From: Nanohaloarchaea archaeon B1-Br10_U2g21 | Lineage (GTDB): Archaea > Nanohalarchaeota > Nanosalinia > Nanosalinales > Nanosalinaceae | DNA: 36,034 nt | Direction: 5' to 3' | Assembly (NCBI GenBank): GCA_001563915.1 | Contig: LKMP01000009.1 | Coordinates: 1 to 36,034, forward strand | Shown here: piece after piece, positions 7,087 to 13,946 of the stretch | Layout of the letters: each line of letters begins with the position of its first letter | Numbering within the stretch: the first letter of the stretch is position 1 | Notes under the pieces: model-generated | Databases searched by the model: none | What the model was told of the DNA's origin: nothing | The model's input: the letters and a program-made list of their open reading frames with translations, nothing else | Program-made: the position numbers and the translations under genes

Positions 7087-7833
7087 ATGGCCGACCAGCA
7101 AAGAAGACAGACCGCTAAACTTGCAGATTTTGAACAATTGAACTCAGGCAACTATTTCCAGAGAGAAGGCTTTGAACCAAACTTTTTGCTTACCCCGGAT
7201 GGTAGAAGACTTTCAAGGGCTCGAGTTGTAGCCACAGTAGTTGACAGCTTCATAAATGATGATGAAACTTATGGATCGATCACACTTGATGACGGTCAAG
7301 ATACCTTACAAATCAAGTTTTTCAGTGAAATAGATCAGATGAGAGAGTTTGAAGTAGGCCAAATATTAGAAGTAATAGGAAAAGTCCGTGAATATCAGGG
7401 TCAGATCTATCTAGATGGCGAAACGCTAGTGGCTGTAGAACCTGAAAAAGAAATGTTGCATCAGCTTAGGCTAGTAAAAACCATGGAAGAATGGACTCAG
7501 ATACGCGAAACTGTTAAGCAGTTGAAAGAGTCCGGAAAAGATCATGAAGACATAGAAAAAGAGATGGCAGGCACTCTGAATAAAGATGAGGTAGATTCAT
7601 TACTACAGAGCTTCAATGAGGCCTTCAGCTCAGATTCACAAGGAGAAATGGCCAATATAGAGAGAGATGTTCTCGATGCAATAAAAGAGCTGGATGATGG
7701 CGAAGGAGCTGATTACTCTGACATATTGGACGAAGTTGATGAACCAGAAGAAAAGCTGGAAAGCACAGTTAATTCGCTACTTTCAGAAGGTACTTGTTAT
7801 GAACCAAAGCCAGGAAAGATCAAGAAGCTCTGA
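7087..7833 (+). CDS. RPA-family OB-fold protein (COG3390-like) with MCM-like C-terminus
   Basis: 248 residues. The N-terminal half has YFQREGFEPNFLLTPDGRRLSRARVVATVV, then ITLDDGQDTLQIKFFS and LEVIGKVREYQGQIYLDGE. This is the OB fold of the archaeal RPA-associated family, which acts with RPA on single-stranded DNA. Residues about 120-180 are helical and acidic. The last about 60 residues (from IERDVLDAI to EPKPGKIKKL) look like a winged helix resembling the MCM C-terminus next door. ATG at 7087, preceded by a gttatattcataag box about 25-35 bases upstream. Position right after MCM supports a fork role. Which RPA paralogue it corresponds to is unclear. Confidence 0.82.
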   Translation: MADQQRRQTAKLADFEQLNSGNYFQREGFEPNFLLTPDGRRLSRARVVATVVDSFINDDETYGSITLDDGQDTLQIKFFSEIDQMREFEVGQILEVIGKVREYQGQIYLDGETLVAVEPEKEMLHQLRLVKTMEEWTQIRETVKQLKESGKDHEDIEKEMAGTLNKDEVDSLLQSFNEAFSSDSQGEMANIERDVLDAIKELDDGEGADYSDILDEVDEPEEKLESTVNSLLSEGTCYEPKPGKIKKL

Positions 7834-7885
7834 TTCGTGACTTGGTAGTGATAAGTATTTAAGCTCTAAGATTTTGAATTTCAAT

Positions 7886-8470
7886 ATGGCCTCAGAATTC
7901 CCATTCCAAAAACCTGGAAGCGAGATTATTAGAGCCAAAGCTGAGACAAACGAACAACTACAAGACCTAAGTAACTATTTTGTAGACGCGACAGTCCTAC
8001 TTCAAGAACGAGATTGGCTCAACGAAGATGCAGATTTGTGGCCTGAAAGAAATAAAGAAGATCTCAATGTAGATATTGAGGCATACTCAGTAAATCTTCC
8101 AGAAGGTTATGTGAAGGAATTTTCGGATGGAGAAGACAAATTTTTCGCTTACGGAGCAGTTAGTCGTCCTTCAGATTTATTGGAAAAAGGCAAAGCACCT
8201 ATATTCATATCAGACACAGTTCTATCTGAACTCGATATTGCTGAAATATCCGGCTATATCATGCATGAAGTTGTAGAAGTACAGAATGCTGACAATGTTG
8301 ATCTGACTAACGTAGGCGTACAATTAAGAACTGCTAGAAATTTAGAAAAAATTCATGAGTATCGAAACGAACTAGAACATGAACTCGGGCCCCTACCATT
8401 AGATGTCAACGAGTCAGAAAGAGCGGCCACATACTCAAGACAAATGGGAGAATATTTTAATTGGTTTTAA
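7886..8470 (+). CDS. Hypothetical protein with HEVVE motif
   Basis: Not recognised. 194 residues from the ATG at 7886. An upstream TTG at 7874 would lie before the expected leaderless transcription start; the box agtatttaag (7853-7862) is about 28 bases before the ATG. The protein is acidic and soluble with no membrane segment. The segment VLSELDIAEISGYIMHEVVEVQNAD is reminiscent of the helix of zinc peptidases (HExxH), but the second His is Glu and no third ligand is clear. If it derives from that fold it may be non-catalytic. The C-terminal part (LEKIHEYRNELEHELG) is predicted helical. Neighbours are a replication gene and aIF2-beta, which give no functional hint. Confidence 0.65.
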   Translation: MASEFPFQKPGSEIIRAKAETNEQLQDLSNYFVDATVLLQERDWLNEDADLWPERNKEDLNVDIEAYSVNLPEGYVKEFSDGEDKFFAYGAVSRPSDLLEKGKAPIFISDTVLSELDIAEISGYIMHEVVEVQNADNVDLTNVGVQLRTARNLEKIHEYRNELEHELGPLPLDVNESERAATYSRQMGEYFNWF

Positions 8471-8521
8471 ACTGGGCGAAATTAGGCAAGATTAAGAAAC
8501 TTTAGGACCCAATCTTTTACT

Positions 8522-8917
8522 ATGGATTACGACGAAATGCTGGAAAAAGGTCGAGAACAGGTACCTGACGAACTTTCTTCAGGTGAAAGATTTGAAATGC
8601 CTGAAGTCAAGACTCGTAGAGAAGGATCAAAAACCGTTCTAGAAAACTTTTCTGAGTTCGCAGACAAATTCAATCGAGACCAAAAACACCTCTCAAAATA
8701 TATTCAAAACGAGCTCGGTACAGCAGGTCACATTGATTCAGATAAACTAGTCCTTAATGGAGAATTTCGTAGAGGTCAAGTTACTTCTCGTATAGAAGCA
8801 TACACTGACGAATATGTTTACTGCCCGGAATGCAACAGACCTGATACGAAACTTCTAAAGGAAAAAGGTGTTGAAATGTTGAAATGCCAAGCCTGTGGAG
8901 CCCGCAATCCTGTATAA
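8522..8917 (+). CDS. Translation initiation factor aIF2 subunit beta
   Basis: 131 residues, typical for aIF2-beta, the small subunit of the heterotrimer that carries Met-tRNAi to the ribosome. The N-terminal helix MDYDEMLEKGREQVP binds the gamma subunit. The central domain contains NRDQKHLSKYIQNELGTAG and LNGEFRRGQV, both diagnostic. The C-terminal zinc ribbon is CPEC...CQACG. It appears monocistronic. The alpha and gamma subunit genes are not in this window. Confidence 0.96.
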   Translation: MDYDEMLEKGREQVPDELSSGERFEMPEVKTRREGSKTVLENFSEFADKFNRDQKHLSKYIQNELGTAGHIDSDKLVLNGEFRRGQVTSRIEAYTDEYVYCPECNRPDTKLLKEKGVEMLKCQACGARNPV

Positions 8918-8968
8918 TTCGTGCTTTATAAGACTCGGGGATAACGGGATTTTAAGGTGTATTAAACT

Positions 8969-9190
8969 ATGTCTCAAGAAATGAATTCACAGCAAATCTT
9001 GCAGATTATGCAACAGAAGCTCGGTAACCTTGAGCTGACTGTACAAGCACTTCTAACGATTCTACAGGAAGAAGGAATCGTAGACCAAGATGAGCTTAAC
9101 GAAAAAGCTCAGGAAATTGTCGAAGAAATGCAGCAACAGCAGCAGGAAATGGCAGAAGAAATGGGAGATCTAGAAGACGAACTAGAATAG
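8969..9190 (+). CDS. Small Gln/Glu-rich coiled-coil protein
   Basis: Not recognised. 73 residues, almost entirely helix-forming. An N-terminal amphipathic stretch (ILQIMQQKLGNLELTVQALLTIL) could form a coiled coil. It is followed by a Glu/Gln-rich tail with a QQQQQ run and an acidic end. No Cys, no membrane segment. A good TATA box (gctttataag, 8923-8932) and a Shine-Dalgarno AAGGTG about 10 bases before the ATG support expression. Confidence 0.65.
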   Translation: MSQEMNSQQILQIMQQKLGNLELTVQALLTILQEEGIVDQDELNEKAQEIVEEMQQQQQEMAEEMGDLEDELE

Positions 9191-9235
9191 ATTCTCTTTC
9201 TTCTCTGAGCAAAGCAAACCAAAAACATATTTTCC

Positions 9236-9898
9236 TTATTTTTCCTTAAACTCAAGATGAGATTCGCAAAGATCAGATAAAGGACCCTCCTTACACTTCG
9301 GATGACGAGCTTTGCAATATTTTCGACCGTACTCAATCAGCAAACGATGAAACTCGTACTTAATATCATCAGGTACTTCTTCATCAAGCAACTTGTGAGC
9401 CTTCTTACGCGAAGTATCTTCAGGAATTAAACCCAGCCTCTTTGAAACCCTATGAACATGCGTATCAACAGGCATAACAGGCCTATCAAAATGAAAACAC
9501 AGAATAATAGCCGCAGTCTTGGGGCCTATACCCGGAATATCTTCAAGCCAAGCTTTTGCATCTTCTACATCCATATCATTTAGAAAATCCAGACTATATT
9601 CTCCGACCTCTTCGCGAGTAATCCTTAGCGATTCCTGTATCCTTTCAGCCTTTGTAGGCCCAAGACCCGCAATTCTTATAGTATCTATTAATTCTTCTCT
9701 ATCAGCATTCTCAACATCTGTCCAAGAATCATACTTTTCTTTCAGTTTTTTGAATGCCTTATCACGATTGATATCATTAGTGTTCTGAGAAAGTATAGTC
9801 TCTACAAGATAATCTATTCCAGACTGATCTTCAGGCCTTGGAGCCTCACCAAAATAGTCCTTCAATCTTGAATTTATTTCTCGTATTTCTTTTTCCAT
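9236..9898 (-). CDS. nth: Endonuclease III-like DNA glycosylase, one Fe-S Cys missing
   Basis: 220 residues of the endonuclease III family, a bifunctional glycosylase/AP lyase for oxidised pyrimidines. The helix-hairpin-helix DIPGIGPKTAA carries the catalytic Lys. The PVDTHVHRVSKRLG motif carries the catalytic Asp. The C-terminal iron-sulphur loop should be C-x6-C-x2-C-x5-C; here it is C195-x6-C202-x2-Gly205-x5-C211, the third ligand being GGT (9284-9286). The cluster is structural in the family, so it may be three-Cys, otherwise ligated, or absent. It lies 12 bases after the Vms1-like gene on the same strand and probably shares its transcript. Confidence 0.93.
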   Translation of the reverse strand: MEKEIREINSRLKDYFGEAPRPEDQSGIDYLVETILSQNTNDINRDKAFKKLKEKYDSWTDVENADREELIDTIRIAGLGPTKAERIQESLRITREEVGEYSLDFLNDMDVEDAKAWLEDIPGIGPKTAAIILCFHFDRPVMPVDTHVHRVSKRLGLIPEDTSRKKAHKLLDEEVPDDIKYEFHRLLIEYGRKYCKARHPKCKEGPLSDLCESHLEFKEK

Positions 9899-9910
9899 TA
9901 TTACATTGCA

Positions 9911-10792
9911 CTAGTTCCCAGAGCTTTTTAACCTCTGAACCTGATAAAAGTTCTCTCTAGGCGATTTCAACGGATCAAATCCTCCAAGATACTCGCCATC
10001 AAATCTTTTGCAGATTTCTCTATCCCCTAACACATAATAATACTCTAGCTTTTTCACCTGATTTTCAACCTTTTTCAAGTGCTGCTCTATCTGTTCCTTT
10101 CTCTTTCTCTCAAAACGACCTTGTGAAAACCCTCCTTTTCCATGTTTTCTATCTACTCTATCTCTAATTTTCTCTAACTCCTGAAGTTCACCATCTTCCT
10201 CCATTACCACACGCGAATCTCCTCGAGAAACCTGAACCCAAGTTTTTTTCTTATCGAAGAACTTCAATATCCCTCCAGTTTTGAAGCTAGTGCTTACAGA
10301 AAACATTTCAGAGAAAAATGGTCTAGCTCTGAAACAATAAGCACCCAAATCTTCATCATAGAATAATAAAATGCCTTCTTTCCCCGAAAGTTGTTCAAAA
10401 AGATTTTTAGGAACAGAATTTTTGATTTCTGTTACGTTCGAATGATCTCTCAGCTTTTTGGGACTATAAACCGTAACTAAATTTTTTCCTTCTATCATTC
10501 CAAGCTTTTTCAAAGAGTTCTTAAGAGCATTAGGAGTTATAGATTCAAAATCCGAGGTTTTTTCAGATTTAGTTCTAGAATTCCGATCTTCCAAGCTTTG
10601 GACCTTATCTCTGAGTTTATTGATTTTTTTCTCCGCATCCTGTTTTTTATGAGAAAGCTCGCTTCTACGCTTCTTTTCTGCTTCAAGCTTTTTCTGAGTT
10701 TTTTCTAGTTTCTCCTCTATGTTCAACAAGTCTGTTTCAAGACTGTCTATTTGCTCGTTTAGTCTCCGGTTTTTTGTCCACGGCAGCTCCAT
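9911..10792 (-). CDS. Vms1/VLRF1-like peptidyl-tRNA hydrolase or release factor
   Basis: 293 residues. Residues about 8-75 form a long charged coiled coil (KLEKTQKKLEAEKKRRSEL and so on). The remainder resembles the eRF1-like VLRF1 domain of archaeal and eukaryotic Vms1/ANKZF1: LLFYDEDLGAYCFRARPF, then WVQVSRGDSRVVM, and the catalytic-loop motif KHGKGGFSQGRFERKR with the invariant Gln. Vms1 releases stalled chains from peptidyl-tRNA on split 60S subunits during ribosome quality control; archaeal members are inferred to do the same. The eukaryotic zinc finger and ankyrin parts are absent. ATG at 10792 is immediately preceded by an 8-bp inverted repeat. It is the first gene of a probable operon with nth. 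Confidence 0.8.
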   Translation of the reverse strand: MELPWTKNRRLNEQIDSLETDLLNIEEKLEKTQKKLEAEKKRRSELSHKKQDAEKKINKLRDKVQSLEDRNSRTKSEKTSDFESITPNALKNSLKKLGMIEGKNLVTVYSPKKLRDHSNVTEIKNSVPKNLFEQLSGKEGILLFYDEDLGAYCFRARPFFSEMFSVSTSFKTGGILKFFDKKKTWVQVSRGDSRVVMEEDGELQELEKIRDRVDRKHGKGGFSQGRFERKRKEQIEQHLKKVENQVKKLEYYYVLGDREICKRFDGEYLGGFDPLKSPRENFYQVQRLKSSGN

Positions 10793-10815
10793 AATCTTAG
10801 TATACTGCTAAGATT
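10793..10815. promoter_or_regulatory. Perfect 8-bp inverted repeat abutting the Vms1-like start
   Basis: AATCTTAG (10793-10800) and CTAAGATT (10808-10815) are perfect inverted repeats around a 7-base spacer, directly against the minus-strand ATG at 10792. A TATA-like CTTTTAAG (10836-10843) upstream would start transcription near 10813, so the repeat spans the predicted 5' leader. It could be an RNA hairpin at the start codon or a DNA operator at the transcription start. Confidence 0.5.
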
Positions 10816-10874
10816 TTGTATGGTTTTGGGCAATGCTTTTAAGTTTCTCTGATTGACGGTTTTGTAGTGGTAAA

Positions 10875-11171
10875 ATGTCAGAACTGACAGTAGAGGAACT
10901 ATCTCCTGAAGATGACGATGTCGAAATAACAGGAAAAATCGCAGAACTCCCAATCCCTAGAGCAGTATCTACTCGATATGGACAGAAAAGAATTGTTACT
11001 GTAGTCTTTGAAGACGATACAGGACAAATAGATCTAACTCTATGGGAAGAAGAGATTGATGCGATTGAAGAAGGAGCCAACGTCCAAATTACAGGCGCTT
11101 ATGTCCGAGAATGGGCAGATGATATCCAGCTCAACATAGGCCGCGATGGAGAAATTGAGCAGGTCGAGTGA
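10875..11171 (+). CDS. Single OB-fold ssDNA-binding protein (SOSS-B/RPA-like)
   Basis: 98 residues making one OB fold: VEITGKIAELPIPRAV, then KRIVTVVFEDDTGQIDLTLWEEEID and VQITGAYVREWADDIQLNIGRDGEIE. The GQIDLTLW strand and the final LNIGRDGEIE strand are typical of small archaeal RPA/SOSS-B-type single-strand binders. No zinc finger is present. A shared TATA-like CTTTTAAG at 10836-10843 lies about 35 bases upstream and may also serve the divergent Vms1-like gene. Substrate (ssDNA versus RNA) cannot be settled from sequence. Confidence 0.85.
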   Translation: MSELTVEELSPEDDDVEITGKIAELPIPRAVSTRYGQKRIVTVVFEDDTGQIDLTLWEEEIDAIEEGANVQITGAYVREWADDIQLNIGRDGEIEQVE

Positions 11172-11255
11172 AAAAACTCTGACCTACCAATAATCATTTC
11201 TAACCCTTCCCTTTTCACCATTTCCTATTAAAATTCTCATCCAACTCTTTTTCTT

Positions 11256-12332
11256 ATGAGCATAGAAGACAAAATCAAGAGCGTAGAGGAGAAATTAGAA
11301 AAAACTCCTGTGAACAAGGCTACAGAAAAAGAGAGAGGGAGACTTAAATCACGCATAGCCGAGCTTAAAGAACAGAAACAGAAAAAAGCAAAAGGAACCG
11401 GCGACACATCAGGATATGCAGTGGAAAAAAAGGGAGATGCTACTGTCGCACTTGTAGGTTTCCCTTCAGTAGGAAAATCTTCGCTTCTAAATGAACTAAC
11501 GAATGCAGATTCAGAAACTGGAGAATACGAATTTACAACTCTCGATGTAGAACCTGGCATGATGAAGCACAAAGGCGCAAATATACAGATACTTGATGTG
11601 CCCGGACTCATAGGCGGTGCCGCAGATGGACGAGGAGGAGGAAAACAAGTTCTTAGTGTGGTACGGAACGCAGATCTCATACTTTTCTTGCTTGATCCAG
11701 AGGAAATGAGAGAGGAAGAAATTAAGAAAGAAGTATATGAAGTAGGCATCAGGACAAATGAAAGCCCTCCCGATATCAAAGTTGAGAAAAAAGGGCGTGG
11801 AGGACTAGATATACATGCAACAGTAGATTTAGACATTGAAAAAGACACTATAGAAGCTCTAATGCAGGAAAAGGGATTTGTGAATGCAAAAGTTACAGTA
11901 CGAGAAAAAGTCAACCTTGATCGATTTATAGACGGTTTGATGGCTAACCGAAAGTACGTACCTGCAGTCACAGTTGTGAATAAAGCCGACACGATAGATG
12001 ACAGAAACAAGTTCCAAGACCATGATTTAATGATTTCGGCAGAGACAGGAGAAGGCTTAGAAGATCTTAAAGACCTCATCTTTGAAGGCTTAAGCATGAT
12101 AAGAGTCTACATGAAAGAGCGTGGAAAAGATCCTGATATGGAAGAACCTCTAATTCTAGAAGAGAACTCCACAGTAGAAGATGCATTAAATGAGTTACCC
12201 GGAGATATGAAAGATAGGTTCAAGAAGGCGAAAGTTACAGGCAGCAGCTCCAAGTTCCCTGGTCAAAAGGTAGGTCTTGACCATACGCTTGAAGACGAAG
12301 ATGTACTAGAGCTAAACTTAAGACATATCTAA
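11256..12332 (+). CDS. DRG-family GTPase (Obg/DRG superfamily)
   Basis: 358 residues with the full DRG layout: N-terminal helical region, G1 GFPSVGKSS (from about residue 68), switch FTTLDVEPG, G3 DVPGLIGGAADGRGGG, a helical insert, G4 NKAD, G5-like ISAETGEG, and a C-terminal TGS domain (from about 288, IRVYMKERG to VLELNLRHI). DRG proteins bind translating ribosomes. In eukaryotes they need Dfrp partners; archaeal ones act alone as far as known. The ATG at 11256 lies about 25-30 bases after a ctattaaaat box, so the transcript is probably leaderless. The long minus-strand frame over this gene is a shadow. Confidence 0.96.
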   Translation: MSIEDKIKSVEEKLEKTPVNKATEKERGRLKSRIAELKEQKQKKAKGTGDTSGYAVEKKGDATVALVGFPSVGKSSLLNELTNADSETGEYEFTTLDVEPGMMKHKGANIQILDVPGLIGGAADGRGGGKQVLSVVRNADLILFLLDPEEMREEEIKKEVYEVGIRTNESPPDIKVEKKGRGGLDIHATVDLDIEKDTIEALMQEKGFVNAKVTVREKVNLDRFIDGLMANRKYVPAVTVVNKADTIDDRNKFQDHDLMISAETGEGLEDLKDLIFEGLSMIRVYMKERGKDPDMEEPLILEENSTVEDALNELPGDMKDRFKKAKVTGSSSKFPGQKVGLDHTLEDEDVLELNLRHI

Positions 12333-12426
12333 GATACTATCTTAGAAACCTTCGTTAACAGTTCTAAACAGTTAGCGCCTTTTAAACGGATTTGATTTAT
12401 AAGATTTCACGTCAGTTTTCTATACA

Positions 12427-12528
12427 ATGAGAGCCGATTTCATGGACGAAGCCGGCCAACATATTCCGGCAGAGTTCGAAAAAAAGGGGCTTATCTCCCG
12501 ATGGCTGAATAAGATCAAACAGGCCTAA
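12427..12528 (+). CDS. 33-residue leaderless small ORF, unknown
   Basis: ATG at 12427 reads MRADFMDEAGQHIPAEFEKK and ends WLNKIKQA, stop at 12526-12528. The product is amphipathic and soluble. Support: a good TATA box (gatttataag, 12391-12400, within the 309-bp gap between DRG and S8e) lies about 27-30 bases before the ATG, exactly as for other leaderless genes here. The composition looks like real protein. There is no homology I can name. The rest of this gap (12529-12641) holds only a 12-base direct repeat AACAGGCCTAAA (12518-12529, 12541-12552) and AT-rich sequence. Confidence 0.55.
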   Translation: MRADFMDEAGQHIPAEFEKKGLISRWLNKIKQA

Positions 12529-12641
12529 AAACCTCAATTTAACAGGCCTAAACCACATATCTTTCCCTCTTTATTTTAACAGTAGAGATAATACCGAATT
12601 TTAGTTAAGAAAATTATAGAAACGAAGAGAAAAATGGGAAT

Positions 12642-13016
12642 TTATTCAACTAGCTTGGCGTTTACCAGTCCTTCCTGTCCAGGTCTAGAAGTAACTCTTG
12701 CTTTACCTTCAGGAGTGTTAATGATAGTGCCTTTTGTTAGAATAGATCGTCTTACATAGTTAGGATTTGCAGGATTCTCTTCTACCGACTCAATCTCTAC
12801 CTGCTTAACTTCTCCATCTACTGCAAGGTTAACTGCCTCTGACCGCTTAGCCACTGCCTTGTTGTTTCCTCCTCTAGTCTTCTTTACCTTTACTTTGTGT
12901 TCTCCTACTTCAGGTTCAGAAAACTCAGATCCTAAGTCATATTTCCGAGACTTCCTGTACCTTCTGGTTCTACCGCCAGTATTCTTAGTCTTTGATCTGT
13001 TGTGCCATACAGCCAT
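12642..13016 (-). CDS. rps8e: Ribosomal protein S8e (eS8)
   Basis: 124 residues, the archaeal length. Starts MAVWHNRSKTKNTGGRTRRYRKSRKY, the S8e signature, followed by KVKKTRGGNNK and the C-terminal YVRRSILTKGTIINTPEGKARVTSRPGQEG. Small-subunit protein. It is divergent from the LSm operon with 114 bases between the starts. Its minus-strand TATA (ctttataac, about 13040-13048) gives a short leader containing GGACATAA, a motif also present in the LSm leader. Confidence 0.97.
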   Translation of the reverse strand: MAVWHNRSKTKNTGGRTRRYRKSRKYDLGSEFSEPEVGEHKVKVKKTRGGNNKAVAKRSEAVNLAVDGEVKQVEIESVEENPANPNYVRRSILTKGTIINTPEGKARVTSRPGQEGLVNAKLVE

Positions 13017-13109
13017 ACTGTTATGTCCGTCCTAAAAAGTTATAAAGAGTCCGTAGACAAGTCTTTCAGACCGTTCTAACTAGCTTTATATAAGTTGGCG
13101 ACTGATTTC

Positions 13110-13137
13110 TGGACATAAGGTGCAGTATTTATGTCCA
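13110..13137 (+). promoter_or_regulatory. Possible hairpin sequestering the LSm start codon; motif shared with the S8e leader
   Basis: TGGACATAA (13110-13118) pairs perfectly with TTATGTCCA (13129-13137). The 10-base loop contains the Shine-Dalgarno GGTG (13119-13122), and the ATG (13131-13133) lies in the right arm. A TATA box (ctttatataag, 13084-13094) predicts transcription starting near 13111, so the left arm may be the very 5' end of the mRNA. The same GGACATAA occurs in the divergent S8e leader (plus-strand TTATGTCC, 13021-13028), where it is followed by CAGTATG; the LSm leader has CAGTAT too. Structure and regulation are inferred. Confidence 0.5.
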
Positions 13138-13367
13138 ACAACGGAAGGAGACCATTCGACGTACTAGACGGATCAAAGGGCGGAAACGTGCTCGTAAAAC
13201 TCAAAGGATATGCAGGAAACACAACAGTCTCCGGCGAACTACAAGCATTCGATAAACACCTCAATGTGTGGCTCGAAAATGCTTCAGTAAAAACTGAAGA
13301 TGGAACCACTCAGTATGGGAAACTATTCCTTAGAGGAGACAACGTCCTATTCGTCAGTCCAGAATAA
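13131..13367 (+). CDS. Sm-like RNA-binding protein (SmAP/LSm)
   Basis: 78 residues with both Sm motifs: Sm1 GGNVLVKLKGYAGNTTVSGELQAFDKHLNVWLENA, containing the conserved G---G-L--FD-H-N, and Sm2 KLFLRGDNVLFVSPE with the RGDNV signature. Archaeal LSm proteins form heptameric rings that bind U-rich RNA ends. The gene heads the conserved archaeal LSm-L37e operon, with L37e 13 bases downstream. The start codon lies in a possible mRNA hairpin (see that entry). Confidence 0.97.
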   Translation: MSNNGRRPFDVLDGSKGGNVLVKLKGYAGNTTVSGELQAFDKHLNVWLENASVKTEDGTTQYGKLFLRGDNVLFVSPE

Positions 13368-13380
13368 AAAGTGATTCAAA

Positions 13381-13542
13381 ATGGCATTAAACAAAGGAAA
13401 AAGAAACAAGAAAACCCACGGCAAATGCCGCAGATGCGGAAAAAAGGCCTACCACCTTCGTAAAAAGGTGTGTGCAGCTTGCGGGTTTGGAAAGACAGAA
13501 AAAAGAACAGATTTTCAGAAAGACAAGCCTAGAAAGGACTAG
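13381..13542 (+). CDS. rpl37e: Ribosomal protein L37e (eL37)
   Basis: 53 residues: [20 protein letters not shown], then [18 protein letters not shown]. Two C-x2-C pairs form the zinc ribbon of L37e, a large-subunit protein. The LSm-L37e pairing is conserved across archaea. The distances to LSm (13 bases) and to the next gene (3 bases) indicate one operon. Confidence 0.95.
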   Translation: MALNKGKRNKKTHGKCRRCGKKAYHLRKKVCAACGFGKTEKRTDFQKDKPRKD

Positions 13543-13545
13543 AAC

Positions 13546-13761
13546 ATGGATTTCAAAAAAATTGTTCTCTCTGAAATTGGAGATTACCTTCTAGAGGAAC
13601 CCAGTCAAATGAAATGGACTGAAAAAGGTCTAGAGCTGAGGAATCCTTACGTAATCAACGAAGATGGCTTTGCACAACAAATTAAAGCTGAAAAACTTTT
13701 GATTACGCCCCATGTAGTCCAAGGTATTCAAGAAGGAGAGTTTGAAGAAGAGACAGTATAA
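13546..13761 (+). CDS. Small unknown protein in the LSm-L37e operon
   Basis: 71 residues, not recognised. It begins 3 bases after the L37e stop, with the same orientation and codon usage, so it is probably cotranscribed and expressed with a ribosomal protein. Two short parts are visible: a helix with alternating strands (DFKKIVLSEIGDYLL), and LRNPYVINEDGFAQQIKAEKLLITPHVV, which looks like a small beta domain. No Cys, no membrane segment. Confidence 0.7.
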   Translation: MDFKKIVLSEIGDYLLEEPSQMKWTEKGLELRNPYVINEDGFAQQIKAEKLLITPHVVQGIQEGEFEEETV

Positions 13762-13791
13762 AAGTTATCTCATTTAAGATTTACTAACTAT

Positions 13792-13865
13792 GGGCCCGTA
13801 GCTCAGTCTGGCAGAGCAACGGCCTTTTAAGCCGTGAGTCGCGGGTTCAAATCCCGTCGGGCCCA
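13792..13865 (+). tRNA. tRNA-Lys (UUU)
   Basis: 74 bases. Acceptor arms GGGCCC (13792-13797 and 13859-13864) pair perfectly, with discriminator A at 13865 and no encoded CCA. The D arm is GCTC...GAGC. The anticodon stem ACGGC/GCCGT encloses loop CTTTTAA, giving anticodon UUU. The T arm is GCGGG-TTCAAAT-CCCGT. A TATA-like catttaaga lies about 20-25 bases upstream. Confidence 0.96.
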
Positions 13866-13946
13866 TATCTAAAATTTTATTCTACTGAGCATCTATCCGC
13901 TTTAGTCAACCAAAGGAAACAAAACCTAATCTGTCAAACATTATTC

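Noticed and set aside
7070-8942. Ten-base string ACTCGGGGAT upstream of both the RPA-family gene (7070-7079) and the coiled-coil gene (8933-8942)
   Set aside because: Only two copies and no symmetry; insufficient to call a regulatory site.
11237-12097. 286-codon minus-strand open frame
   Set aside because: Antisense shadow of the DRG GTPase gene; serine/phenylalanine-rich and without any domain.
12518-12552. Direct repeat AACAGGCCTAAA
   Set aside because: Only two copies, 23 bases apart, no flanking element; no sign of an insertion site or CRISPR.
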